This document shows, in pieces, positions 19,812 through 28,098 of a DNA stretch of 64,000 nucleotides (the stretch's first letter is position 1; each line of letters begins with the position of its first letter). Origin of the DNA: Tritonibacter scottomollicae (GTDB taxonomy: Bacteria > Pseudomonadota > Alphaproteobacteria > Rhodobacterales > Rhodobacteraceae). The notes under the pieces are model-generated. The model worked only from the letters and a program-made list of their open reading frames with translations. It did no database searches and was not told the origin of the DNA. A program made the translations under genes and the position numbers. Location: NCBI RefSeq assembly GCF_003003215.1, contig NZ_PVUF01000001.1:62001-126000 (forward strand). Direction: 5' to 3'.

Positions 19812-19860
19812 CTGACACCCTGTTGTCAGTGGTGCGTGCTAGAGTGGCAGCAGGGTGTCA
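19812..19860. promoter_or_regulatory. Putative WYL-regulator operator (inverted repeats)
   Basis: CTGACA (19812-19817) and TGTCAG (19824-19829) form a perfect inverted repeat with 6-base spacer. A second half, CAGCAGGGTGTCA (19848-19860), is the reverse complement of TGACACCCTGTTG (19813-19825) with one mismatch. Both lie between the small gene and the regulator start. Confidence 0.65.
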
Positions 19861-19896
19861 CTCGACATGCCACCCGTCCTGCCACCGGAGGTTCCC

Positions 19897-20586
19897 ATGA
19901 CCCGCAGCAACCGGCTGTTCGAATTGATCCAGATCCTGCGCGCCGCCGCGACGCCGATGCGGGCCGAAGATCTGGCGGCGCAGCTCGAAGTCTCCAAGCG
20001 CACGATCTATCGCGATATTGCCGCGCTGCAGGCGATGCGCACCCCGGTCGAGGGTGAGGCGGGCATCGGGTATATGCTGCGCAAGGGCTATGATCTGCCG
20101 CCGCTGAACTTTGACGAGGAAGAGATCGAGGCGCTGCATGTGGGATTGGCGATGCTGATGCGCACCGGCGACGGTGCCCTGCAGCAGGCCGCCGCGCGGG
20201 TCGGGCGCAAGATCTGCGACGTACATGCCAGCGCTGAATGGCTGCAGGTGGCCCCCTATGGCGCGCCGCTGGATGATCCCGACAATGGCTGCGTGTCCAA
20301 GGCGATCCTGCGACAGGCGGTCCGCAGCGCACAGAAGTTGCGTCTGGTCTATGTCAATGAAGCCGAGGAACAGAGCGAACGGATCCTGCGACCGCTGGCA
20401 CTGATCTATCACGTGGACTGCACGCTGCTGGCCGCGTGGTGCGAATTGCGCCATGGATTTCGCCATTTCCGCACAGATCGTATGCTGGCTGCGGATCTGC
20501 AGGATGCCCATTTTGTCGAAGAAGCGCCGCTCTTGAGAAAACTCTGGCAGGAACAAGAACGCGATACGTTTGTTTATAACCTGTAA
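19897..20586 (+). CDS. YafY-like HTH/WYL domain transcriptional regulator
   Basis: A 229-residue regulator. Residues 1-60 are a DeoR-like winged helix (NRLFELIQILRAAATPMRAE, LEVSKRTIYRDIAALQAM); residues about 135-215 form the WYL domain, with RLVYVNEAEEQSERILRPLA and CELRHGFRHFRTDRM. The ATG at 19897 has GGAGG seven bases upstream and is preferred to the GTG at 19855. WYL domains bind nucleotides or other small ligands. Divergent arrangement with a small gene and inverted repeats in the gap suggest autoregulation and control of that gene. Confidence 0.88.
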   Translation: MTRSNRLFELIQILRAAATPMRAEDLAAQLEVSKRTIYRDIAALQAMRTPVEGEAGIGYMLRKGYDLPPLNFDEEEIEALHVGLAMLMRTGDGALQQAAARVGRKICDVHASAEWLQVAPYGAPLDDPDNGCVSKAILRQAVRSAQKLRLVYVNEAEEQSERILRPLALIYHVDCTLLAAWCELRHGFRHFRTDRMLAADLQDAHFVEEAPLLRKLWQEQERDTFVYNL

Positions 20587-20753
20587 TGTGGCTTGGCCGA
20601 GCGGGGCGAGAGGTGCGCGGCAATCCGCCGAACATGCGGGGGGACCGCTTGCTGTGCCGGTCGATGCATACAATATCTACACGTAACGTCTCACTCTGGG
20701 GCTGACCCCGGATACGTTGCGAGACAGGTTTGAGGAAGAAAAGGTAGACTGTA

Positions 20754-21419
20754 ATGTCTTTTGCAAAACTCCCCGCCCTTGGCGTTCTGGCCGCTGCCGT
20801 GGCGCTGAGCGCCTGTGACGATCCCGCCTCCTATGGCGCTCCCGGCGGAACGAACCGCTCTCAGAACGGGGCCATCATTGGTGGTTTGATCGGCGCGGGG
20901 CTCGGTGCAGCGACGTCGGATGACGACAAGGCTGAAACCATCATCGGCACGGCTGCGGTGGGGGCTCTGGCAGGTGGTCTGATCGGGCGCCAACTCGACA
21001 AGCAGGAAGCGGAACTGCGTCAAAATCTCGACAATGACTCGATTTCCATCGTGAACACTGGCGACCGTCTGATCGTGTCGCTGCCCAATGATCTGACCTT
21101 TGCCACCGACAGCTCGGCGATCTCTTCCCTGGTACGCAGCGATCTGCGCAAGGTGGCGGGCAGCTTGCAGCGTTATCCTGGCAGCGTGGTGCAGGTGATC
21201 GGTCACACCGACAGCGACGGCGCGGCTTCCTACAACTATTCCCTGTCCGAGCGCCGCGCCAATGCGGTTGCGGACGAGATGGCTGCTGGCGGCGTGTCCT
21301 ACAGCCGTATGCGCATCATCGGTCGCGGTGAGGAGCAGCCGGTGGCGAGCAACCTGACCGGCGAGGGCAAGGCCCGCAACCGCCGCGTGGAAATCGTGAT
21401 TATTCCGCAGGCAACCTGA
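20754..21419 (+). CDS. OmpA-family lipoprotein with glycine zipper
   Basis: A 221-residue outer-membrane lipoprotein. The signal sequence ends in the lipobox LSAC (Cys21). Residues 38-80 form a glycine zipper (GAIIGGLIGAGLGAA and IIGTAAVGALAGGLIG), and residues about 105-218 an OmpA C-terminal domain with VIGHTDSDGAASYNYSLSER and NRRVEIVI. This architecture matches the YiaD/Omp16-like group that links outer membrane to peptidoglycan. It is monocistronic, with a strong terminator 24 bases after the stop. Confidence 0.92.
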   Translation: MSFAKLPALGVLAAAVALSACDDPASYGAPGGTNRSQNGAIIGGLIGAGLGAATSDDDKAETIIGTAAVGALAGGLIGRQLDKQEAELRQNLDNDSISIVNTGDRLIVSLPNDLTFATDSSAISSLVRSDLRKVAGSLQRYPGSVVQVIGHTDSDGAASYNYSLSERRANAVADEMAAGGVSYSRMRIIGRGEEQPVASNLTGEGKARNRRVEIVIIPQAT

Positions 21420-21442
21420 CGCCATCCATTCAGACACGGGAA

Positions 21443-21477
21443 AGAGGCTGCGCGTTGTGCGCGGCCTCTTTTCTTTT
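21443..21477 (+). terminator. Rho-independent terminator of the OmpA lipoprotein gene
   Basis: AGAGGCTGCGC pairs with GCGCGGCCTCT around a short loop and is followed by TTTTCTTTT. Confidence 0.88.
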
Positions 21478-21600
21478 GGCGCCCTAAGATCCGTGCCCTG
21501 TGGAGCAACGCACAGGGCGTCTGCGGTGACAGGTGTTGGTTTGCGCGCTGGCGCACCCTAGCTTTATTTGTGACACAGCACGTACTACAGGAGAACGACC

Positions 21601-22149
21601 ATGGCCGACCCCGTATTGCTTATTCTGTCCGGCTCTCTGCGCAAGGAGGCGACCAATCGCAAGCTGGCCCGCGAGGCCGCGCGACTGTTCGGTCCCGCCG
21701 AGGTGGTCGAAGGCGATCTGAACCTGCCGCTCTATGACGGTGATGTGGAGGCCGCATCTGGCGTCCCGGCGGAGGTGCAGATGCTGGCGGATCAGATCGC
21801 GCGGGCGGATGCGGTGGTGATCTCCACCCCGGAATACAACAAGGGCCCCTCCGGCGTGTTGAAGAACGCGCTTGATTGGGTCAGCCGCACCGAGGGCGCC
21901 CCGTGGCAGGACAAGCCGGTGGCGGTGATGTCAGCGGCGGCAGGGCGCGCTGGCGGCGAGCGGTCGCAGATGATCCTGCGCAGCTTTCTCGTGCCGTTCC
22001 GCCCACAGGTTCTGCCGGGGCCCGAGGTGCATCTGGCCGGGTCGAGCAAGGAGTTCGATGACGCCGGGCAACTGACCAGCGAGATCTACACCAAGACGCT
22101 GACCGAGCTGATGACGCAGCTCCGCGCGGCAGCCACCACTGCCCGATAG
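21601..22149 (+). CDS. NADPH-dependent FMN reductase family protein
   Basis: A 182-residue flavodoxin-like protein. ILSGSLRKEATNRKLAREAA binds FMN phosphate, and TPEYNKGPSGVLKNALDWVS is the family signature of chromate/quinone/azo reductases (ChrR, YieF, ArsH-like). It is predicted to be a cytosolic NAD(P)H:quinone or FMN reductase protecting against redox stress. It has a clear AGGAGAACGACC ribosome site. It appears monocistronic, followed by the repeat copy B. Confidence 0.9.
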   Translation: MADPVLLILSGSLRKEATNRKLAREAARLFGPAEVVEGDLNLPLYDGDVEAASGVPAEVQMLADQIARADAVVISTPEYNKGPSGVLKNALDWVSRTEGAPWQDKPVAVMSAAAGRAGGERSQMILRSFLVPFRPQVLPGPEVHLAGSSKEFDDAGQLTSEIYTKTLTELMTQLRAAATTAR

Positions 22150-22163
22150 GGTTGGAAACAGCG

Positions 22164-22292
22164 CGGGAGGGGCTCCCGCCCCTTTGACGGTGCCCCTGGC
22201 GGGACCCCACAAAGCGTTGGGCCGAGCGGGGGCCGCGCCCGCAGGGCGCGGCCCCCGCTCCACCGCGATGCGCAAAGCGCAGCGCAACCCCT
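22164..22292 (-). repeat. Intergenic palindromic repeat, copy B (inverted relative to copy A)
   Basis: Reverse-complement relative of 16569-16695. CGTTGGGCC (22215-22223) is followed by the same 16-bp arms (22224-22239 and 22245-22260), and CCGCGATGCGCAAAGCGC to 22292 mirrors copy A. A GGGAGGGGCTCCCGCCCC block at 22168-22185 supplies the second core. It occupies the gap between the FMN reductase gene and the oxidoreductase gene. Confidence 0.8.
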
Positions 22293-22322
22293 CTGGCGAA
22301 GGCGGCGCGGCGGTGTGACAGG

Positions 22323-23375
22323 TCAGAGGTTGTCTGAGACCCGAAACCCTTCCGGGATGGCGTCGCGCCCCTCCAGCAGCAGATCGGCCATTACCTCGGC
22401 GATCTTCGGCGCCATGCCGAAGCCGATCTTGAAACCACCATTGGCAATGAAATGCCCGGCGCGCCCGGGGTAGGCCCCCAGCATCGGTGCGCGAGTGCGG
22501 GCGCGGGGCCGCACCCCGGCCCAGCGATCCAGCACGTCCACACCCGCTAGCTGCGGCATCGCGGCGACCGCTCGGGCGATCACGTCGTCGAGCTGGCTGT
22601 CGGTCTCATCGGGGCGGCCAAACTCCCGCTCGCTGGTGGAGCCGATGGCCAGCGTGCCATCCGCATGCGGAATGATGTGCAATCCGTCCGCGTAGAGCTG
22701 CGGCACCGCGCCGGCATCATGGGCCAGGAGCGCGGCCTGCCCCTTGACGCCGCCCCCCACGGTGCGCGGTGATAGTGCGTTCAGCTCCAACAGCCCCTGA
22801 TAGCCGGTGGCATGCAGCACAAGCCCCGCCTCCCGACCATCGCCGCTGACCTCAACGCCACCGGCACGCAGCGCGGCCACCAGCGCGGCGCAGGCGCGGC
22901 GGGGGTGCATGCGGGCCGAGAGCGTGTCGTGGATCACCTGACCCGTGGCGCTGGGCGGGCACCAGTCGCCGAAGTCCGAGGCCGGTCGGACCTGCCAGGT
23001 CGCCTTGCCCTGCCATAGATCCGCCGCAGTCTGGCACCGTGCCTCGGCCAGCTCCAACGTGCGCGCATCAGCGATCGGTTGCAGGCGACCCAGGCGACCA
23101 TAGCCTGCCGACACGCCGCCCGTCGCCTCGACATCCTGCCAGAAGGCCTCGGCTATCAGCAGGCTTTCAAGCTGGAACGCCTTTTTCGGGTTCCAGTTTT
23201 CCGGCACATGCGGGGCGAGGGCCCCGACGACACCACCGCTGGACCCCGCGCCCGGTCCGGCGGGGTCGATCACCTGCACCCTTGCGCCGCGCCGGTGGCA
23301 GATCCAGGCGATCGACAGGCCAAAGATCCCGGCTCCGCGCACCGTAACATCAACCGTGATATCAGCAGTTGCCAT
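22323..23375 (-). CDS. FAD-dependent oxidoreductase, MnmC(o)/DAO-like
   Basis: A 350-residue D-amino-acid-oxidase-fold flavoprotein. The N-terminal Rossmann motif is VRGAGIFGLSIAWICHRRGA, the substrate domain includes VGGGVKGQAALLAH, and the C-terminus has WAGVRPRARTRAPMLGAYP and FIANGGFKIGFGMAPKIAE. It is divergent from mnmD, whose product has the methyltransferase activity that in E. coli is fused to a DAO-like domain in MnmC. I infer this may be the separate cmnm5s2U34 oxidoreductase half; a glycine oxidase-like (ThiO/DadA) role is the alternative. Confidence 0.7.
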   Translation of the reverse strand: MATADITVDVTVRGAGIFGLSIAWICHRRGARVQVIDPAGPGAGSSGGVVGALAPHVPENWNPKKAFQLESLLIAEAFWQDVEATGGVSAGYGRLGRLQPIADARTLELAEARCQTAADLWQGKATWQVRPASDFGDWCPPSATGQVIHDTLSARMHPRRACAALVAALRAGGVEVSGDGREAGLVLHATGYQGLLELNALSPRTVGGGVKGQAALLAHDAGAVPQLYADGLHIIPHADGTLAIGSTSEREFGRPDETDSQLDDVIARAVAAMPQLAGVDVLDRWAGVRPRARTRAPMLGAYPGRAGHFIANGGFKIGFGMAPKIAEVMADLLLEGRDAIPEGFRVSDNL

Positions 23376-23433
23376 TTCTGTGACCTTTCGTCAGGTTCGC
23401 CCTCGTACCACGCTCCACCTAAAGGAAATCGCG

Positions 23434-24117
23434 ATGGCAGACCAGCAGGCACGGCTGAGCTGGCGGGAGGGGGATTTGCCCGTCTCCGACCAGTTTGATG
23501 ACCCTTATTTTTCATTGCACAACGGCCTGCTGGAGACCGAGCATGTGTTCCTTGCGGGCAATGATCTGCCGGCGCTGTACGCTCCCGGGTTTCACATTGC
23601 CGAACTGGGCTTTGGCACCGGGCTCAACATGCTGGCGGCCTGGCGCGCCTGGGAAGAGAGCGGGCAGACCTCGCCGCTGCGGTTCACCAGTTTCGAGGCC
23701 TTTCCGATGGTGCCCGCCGACATGGCCCGCGCGCTGGAAGCCTTTCCGGACATCACGCCGTGGGCGGAGCGGTTTCTGGCGCAATGGCGCGGCGGAGGGC
23801 GTTGTGATCTTGGCACCCTGCAGCTGGAGGTTGTCATCGGCGACGCACGCCTGTCGCTGCCAGAGTGGACAGGGCAGGCGGACGCCTGGTTTCTGGACGG
23901 GTTCTCACCCGCCAAGAACCCGGAGCTGTGGCAGGGGGATCTGATGCAGGCGGTGGCGGATCACACCCGTCCCGGCGGCACAGCGGCGACCTATACCGCG
24001 GCCGGATTTGTCCGTCGCGGGCTGGAAGAAGCAGGTTTCACCGTGACGCGCACACCGGGATTTGGACGCAAACGACATATGACGCAGGCAATTTTGACGC
24101 GCGAATTGAAAGGCTGA
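23434..24117 (+). CDS. mnmD: tRNA (5-methylaminomethyl-2-thiouridine)-methyltransferase MnmD
   Basis: A 227-residue SAM-dependent methyltransferase. HIAELGFGTGLNMLAAWRAW carries the SAM-binding glycine motif, and WFLDGFSPAKNPELW is the hallmark of the MnmC methyltransferase domain. It converts nm5s2U34 to mnm5s2U34 in the wobble base of certain tRNAs. The start at 23434 has AAAGGA upstream. Only the methyltransferase domain is present; the candidate oxidoreductase partner is encoded divergently. The transporter gene follows after 3 bases. Confidence 0.88.
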   Translation: MADQQARLSWREGDLPVSDQFDDPYFSLHNGLLETEHVFLAGNDLPALYAPGFHIAELGFGTGLNMLAAWRAWEESGQTSPLRFTSFEAFPMVPADMARALEAFPDITPWAERFLAQWRGGGRCDLGTLQLEVVIGDARLSLPEWTGQADAWFLDGFSPAKNPELWQGDLMQAVADHTRPGGTAATYTAAGFVRRGLEEAGFTVTRTPGFGRKRHMTQAILTRELKG

Positions 24118-24120
24118 ACC

Positions 24121-25008
24121 ATGGATCAGGTCATGGCCAAGAACGACACCAAACTGGGCATTCTGTTGATGATCGGGGCCACCATCGTCTTTGCCCTGCA
24201 GGACGGGGTTTCGCGCCATCTGGCGAGCGAATACAACGTCTTCATGGTGATCACCATTCGCTACTGGTTCTTCGCCGCCTTCGTGATCGCGCTGGCGCTG
24301 AAGCAGACAGGCAGCCTCCGGGCCGCCGCGCAGACCAGCCAGAAGGGGGTGCAGATCTTCCGCGCCTTTGTGCTGGTGGCGGAAATCTGCGTCATGGTGC
24401 TGGCCTTCACTGTACTGGGACTGGTCGAGAGCCACGCGGTCTTTGTCTGCTACCCGCTGCTGATCGCGGCGCTTTCCGGACCCATTCTGGGCGAACAGGT
24501 GGGCTGGCGGCGCTGGGCGGCGATCGGCGTGGGCTTTCTCGGGGTGCTGATCATCCTGCAGCCGGGATCGGGCGTGTTCCAGGTGGCGGCCCTGATCCCG
24601 CTGCTGGCGGCGCTGATGTTTGCGCTTTACGGACTGCTGACGCGTTACGTGGCGCGGCGCGACACCACCGCCACCAGTTTCTTCTACACTGGCGTTTACG
24701 GCATGCTGTTCATCACGCCTCTGGGCCTGTGGTGGTGGGAGCCGATGACCGCGCCGGACTGGGGCTGGATGGCGACCCTCTGCGTGACCGGCGCCCTTGG
24801 GCATTGGCTGCTGATCAAATGCTACGAGATGGCCGAGGCCAGCGCCGTGCAGCCCTTTGCCTACATGCAGCTGCCTTGGGCCGCGATGATCGGGCTCACG
24901 GTGTTTGGCGAGGACATGCGCACCAATGTGGTGATCGGCGCCGGGCTGGTGGTGGCGGCGGGCCTATTCACTTTTTGGCGCGAAAACCTGAAGCGTTCGG
25001 CCCGCTAG
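24121..25008 (+). CDS. DMT (EamA) family transporter
   Basis: A 295-residue membrane protein with ten predicted helices and two EamA repeats. LGILLMIGATIVFALQDGVS opens the first, LLAALMFALYGLLTRYVARR the second, and EASAVQPFAYMQLPWAAMIG marks helix 9. The type resembles RarD/SAM-type DMT carriers; the substrate is not predictable. It starts three bases after the mnmD stop with GAAAGG upstream, so is co-transcribed with mnmD. Its 3' end overlaps the convergent slt gene by 45 bases. Confidence 0.88.
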   Translation: MDQVMAKNDTKLGILLMIGATIVFALQDGVSRHLASEYNVFMVITIRYWFFAAFVIALALKQTGSLRAAAQTSQKGVQIFRAFVLVAEICVMVLAFTVLGLVESHAVFVCYPLLIAALSGPILGEQVGWRRWAAIGVGFLGVLIILQPGSGVFQVAALIPLLAALMFALYGLLTRYVARRDTTATSFFYTGVYGMLFITPLGLWWWEPMTAPDWGWMATLCVTGALGHWLLIKCYEMAEASAVQPFAYMQLPWAAMIGLTVFGEDMRTNVVIGAGLVVAAGLFTFWRENLKRSAR

Positions 25009-26940
25009 CTCGCGCGTAAACGGCACCGGCAGGGGTGTCTGCCCCAGTCGGGCGCGGTAGACCGGCAGGCTTTCGGTGACCCGCATCACGTAGTTGCGGG
25101 TCTCGTTGAAGGGGATGTGCTCGATCCAGTCGATCACATCGACCTCCGCGCTGCGCGGATCGCCGTAGCGCTCCATCCAGGCGGTCGGACGGTGAGGCCC
25201 GGCGTTATAGCCTGCGGCCATCAGCACCACATTGCCGTCGAAGTCGCCCGCCAGCCGCGCCAGATAGGCGGCACCGAGCGTGGCATTATATTGCCAGTCC
25301 TCGGTCAACCGTGCGGTTTTGTGATCGTCGAGGATGTCCAGCTCGCGCGCCACCAGTTCTGCGGTGGCGGGCATCACCTGCATCAATCCGCGCGCGCCCA
25401 CATGGCTGACGACCACCGGGTCGAACTCGCTTTCCCTTCGGGCGATTGCCAATACCATCTCGGAGGCCATCGGAAGACTCATCTGGGTCACCGGGTGCAG
25501 CGGGTAGTAGGCGCCTGCCAGTTCCAGCCCATCTTGGGCCGCACGTTTGGAGATCATCACTGCCAGATGCGGCTGCTCCCGATCCACCGCCATCTGCCCC
25601 AGTTGCAGCGCTTCATCCGGCGGTAGGGTTTCAACAAGATGGGTCAGGAAGCGTTCACCGAGCGACAGGTCGCCCGCCTCCAGCAATGCAATGCCCGCCT
25701 TGTAGACCGAGGAGGTAAGGAACGGCGCACCCTTCCAATCGGGCGCGTCCGGCGTGGTCAGACGCGGGTCAAAGCCGCGCCCCAGCGCCTGTGCCGACAA
25801 TAAACCGTAGTAGGAGCTCTGGAATTTCGCCCCCAGTCGATAGGCCGCGTGCGCCTTGTCGATCTCGCCCATCTGCGCATAGGCGCGGCCCAGCCAGTAA
25901 CCGGCGCGGCCCACAGAGATCGGGCTTTCGACTGCCGCAAGGAAGCGGGTGAAGTGATAGACCGCCAGTTCGGCGTCATCGAGTTTGCGCAGCGCCACAT
26001 AGCCCGCGATCCATTCATTGTCGGCGTAGCCATAGCCATCCTCGGGGCTGGCAAAATGATAGGCGGCCAGCTTGTAGGCGCGGGTGTTGTCATTGTCGCG
26101 CATCAGTTGACGGGCAAAGTCGCGACGCCGGGTCAGCCATTTGGACGGCTCGCCCAGAGCCTCTGCCGAGCTGGAGCGCTCCAGCATCATGGCGATGGCG
26201 TCATCCTGCCGCCGCTTGGCATCACGCCAGGCAAAGCGGTCATAGGCGAGGCCAGAGTCATCCTGCAGGCTGTCGGGCACCGCGGCAATCGCCGCATCGA
26301 CGCCATTGGCCTGATCCTGCAGCGCGATGCGCGCCTCGGCCAGCTTGCGGGCACCTGCGCTGACCAGATCCAGCATGCGGCGGGAAGAAACCTTGTGTCC
26401 GTCCCACAACAGCCGGGTCAGCCGGGCCTCATGATGTTTGGCCAGCAGAGATTTATGACGGGTGAGGAAGTTGGTCTGGGTTTCGTCCGTCATGGCCATG
26501 CTGCGCCAGGCGCGGATCAGCTCGGCCTGTCCGGCCTCGGTCTGGCCAGAGGCAATGAGCGCTTCCCCGAGGCTCAGCGCGCCTTCGGGGGTCTGGGCTT
26601 GGCCATCCTTGCCGTAAAACGCGAGGACGGTGGCCTGCCCAGCCTTGGCGATCACCTCTTCGCTCTGGCGGCGCAGGTATTCCATGCCGGGCCAGTCGGC
26701 GCGGCGCTCGATAAAGGACATCACCTGGCGCGCCGCTCCCTTGCCGGCCCGCAAATGGTGCCATTGGATCACGTCGCGCGGGATGGAGCCTTCCTCGCCA
26801 GCGTCGATCAGCGCCTCCTGCCACTGGCCGTCGCGCATCAGCGGCAGCGCGGTTTCCAGCCCGCGGGCCAGGGCAGGGGCACCAAAAAGGGTCGCACAAA
26901 TCAGCAACGAGCAGGCAAGTCTGCGTGTCATCTCTTGCAT
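24964..26940 (-). CDS. slt: Soluble lytic murein transglycosylase (Slt family)
   Basis: A 658-residue periplasmic enzyme with a Sec signal peptide (TRRLACSLLICATLFGAPAL then ARG). A long alpha-helical superhelical U-domain precedes the catalytic goose-lysozyme-like domain near residues 500-630. The catalytic Glu lies in LAIARRESEFDPVVVSHVGA, followed by GLMQVMPATA and AAGYNAGPHRPTAWMERYG. It cleaves peptidoglycan with 1,6-anhydro product formation. The ATG at 26940 and the ATG at 26931 are both plausible; neither has a strong ribosome site. It is divergent from dapA. Confidence 0.9.
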   Translation of the reverse strand: MQEMTRRLACSLLICATLFGAPALARGLETALPLMRDGQWQEALIDAGEEGSIPRDVIQWHHLRAGKGAARQVMSFIERRADWPGMEYLRRQSEEVIAKAGQATVLAFYGKDGQAQTPEGALSLGEALIASGQTEAGQAELIRAWRSMAMTDETQTNFLTRHKSLLAKHHEARLTRLLWDGHKVSSRRMLDLVSAGARKLAEARIALQDQANGVDAAIAAVPDSLQDDSGLAYDRFAWRDAKRRQDDAIAMMLERSSSAEALGEPSKWLTRRRDFARQLMRDNDNTRAYKLAAYHFASPEDGYGYADNEWIAGYVALRKLDDAELAVYHFTRFLAAVESPISVGRAGYWLGRAYAQMGEIDKAHAAYRLGAKFQSSYYGLLSAQALGRGFDPRLTTPDAPDWKGAPFLTSSVYKAGIALLEAGDLSLGERFLTHLVETLPPDEALQLGQMAVDREQPHLAVMISKRAAQDGLELAGAYYPLHPVTQMSLPMASEMVLAIARRESEFDPVVVSHVGARGLMQVMPATAELVARELDILDDHKTARLTEDWQYNATLGAAYLARLAGDFDGNVVLMAAGYNAGPHRPTAWMERYGDPRSAEVDVIDWIEHIPFNETRNYVMRVTESLPVYRARLGQTPLPVPFTRELAGRTLQVFAPKSE

Positions 26941-27069
26941 TTTCCAGCATTCCGGGGATACAGCCTGTGACGATAGTGCGTGTGGACCCGGGTGCAACTC
27001 AATTTCCCGCCAGCACGTGCGTCCGGGCAAGGAATTGCCCGCAAGAAAATCTCGAATTGGAGCGTTCCC

Positions 27070-27942
27070 ATGTTCACAGGCTCTATGCCAGCCCTCGTCA
27101 CCCCGTTTCGCAATGGTGAGTTGGATCTGGATACGCTCAAACACTTGGTGGAATGGCATATTGCCGAAGGTTCGACCGGGCTGATTCCCGTCGGCACCAC
27201 TGGCGAAAGCCCCACCCTGAGCCATGAAGAGCATGAACTGGTGATCAAGGTGGTGGTGGAAACCGCCGCAGGTCGCGTGCCGGTGATTGCCGGCGCCGGG
27301 TCCAATAACACCGTCGAGGCGATTCGTTTTGTCGAGTATGCCGAGCGAGTCGGTGCGGACTGCGCATTGGTCGTGACCCCCTATTACAACAGGCCGACCC
27401 AACGTGGCATGATCGCACATTTCACCGCGCTGCATGACTGCGCCGATATTCCGATCATCATCTACAACATCCCGCCGCGCTCGGTGGTGGACATGACCCC
27501 TGCCACCATGGGTGAGCTGGCAAAACTGCCGCGCATCATCGGCGTCAAGGATGCCACCGGCAAGCTGGAGCGCGTCAGCCAGCAGCGGGCTTCTTGTGGT
27601 GCGGATTTCATCCAGCTGTCCGGCGAGGATGCCACCGCGCTGGGCTTCAACGCCCATGGTGGAGTCGGCTGCATCTCGGTCACCGCAAACGTGGCGCCGA
27701 AGCTCTGCGCCGAATTCCAGGCGGCCACACTGGCGGGCGACTACAAGACCGCGCTGGAGTATCAGGACCGCCTGATGCCTCTGCATGAGGCGATCTTTAT
27801 CGAGCCGGGCTTGGTGGGTGCGAAATACGGCATGTCGAAGCTGGGTCTGTGCTCCGAGGAAGTGCGCTCGCCGCTGACCGGGCTTGAGGACAGCACCAAG
27901 GCGAAGATCGACGCGGCCATGGTGCATGCCGGTCTGCTCTGA
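27070..27942 (+). CDS. dapA: 4-hydroxy-tetrahydrodipicolinate synthase
   Basis: A 290-residue class I aldolase. [13 protein letters not shown] and [13 protein letters not shown] bind pyruvate, Tyr132 lies in IIYNIPPRS and the Schiff-base Lys160 in [13 protein letters not shown]. It condenses pyruvate with aspartate semialdehyde in lysine and diaminopimelate biosynthesis. The length matches the family (about 290-295). The start at 27070 follows from similarity; GGAGCG is just upstream. A clear terminator follows. Confidence 0.96.
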   Translation: MFTGSMPALVTPFRNGELDLDTLKHLVEWHIAEGSTGLIPVGTTGESPTLSHEEHELVIKVVVETAAGRVPVIAGAGSNNTVEAIRFVEYAERVGADCALVVTPYYNRPTQRGMIAHFTALHDCADIPIIIYNIPPRSVVDMTPATMGELAKLPRIIGVKDATGKLERVSQQRASCGADFIQLSGEDATALGFNAHGGVGCISVTANVAPKLCAEFQAATLAGDYKTALEYQDRLMPLHEAIFIEPGLVGAKYGMSKLGLCSEEVRSPLTGLEDSTKAKIDAAMVHAGLL

Positions 27943-27970
27943 GCTCTTCTCTTTCGTCGTCTGATACCAG

Positions 27971-28003
27971 CAGCCCCGGTTTGTCCGGGGCTGTTTGCGT
28001 TTT
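27971..28003 (+). terminator. Rho-independent terminator of dapA
   Basis: CAGCCCCGG pairs with CCGGGGCTG around TTTGT and is followed by TTTGCGTTTT, 28 bases after the dapA stop. Confidence 0.88.
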
Positions 28004-28031
28004 GGCAGATCTCCCATCTGGCCGACAGGCC

Positions 28032-28098
28032 GGACAGCGCCTGCCCCGCCCCCGGGAGGGCGCTGTCCTCAGCCCTGCAGTTGCAGGGCTGAGGACAG
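28032..28098. repeat. Two overlapping, mutually exclusive hairpins at the sigma-factor 3' end
   Basis: Hairpin 1 is GGACAGCGCC (28032-28041) with GGCGCTGTCC (28059-28068). Hairpin 2 is a perfect 17-bp inverted repeat (28063-28079 and 28082-28098) with a 2-base loop. They share 28063-28068 and so cannot both form fully. Hairpin 2 includes the last codons of the ECF41 gene (stop at 28069). Confidence 0.8.

Noticed and set aside
20687-20735. Short CTGGGGCTGACCCCGG hairpin region before the OmpA lipoprotein gene considered as a small RNA or tRNA.
   Set aside because: Pairing is short and there is no terminator or conserved RNA motif; it is probably leader sequence.
24964-28017. Extending the slt gene to a 1017-codon frame that runs over dapA antisense.
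   Set aside because: The signal peptide and Slt similarity start at 26940/26931; the upstream part is the shadow of dapA.
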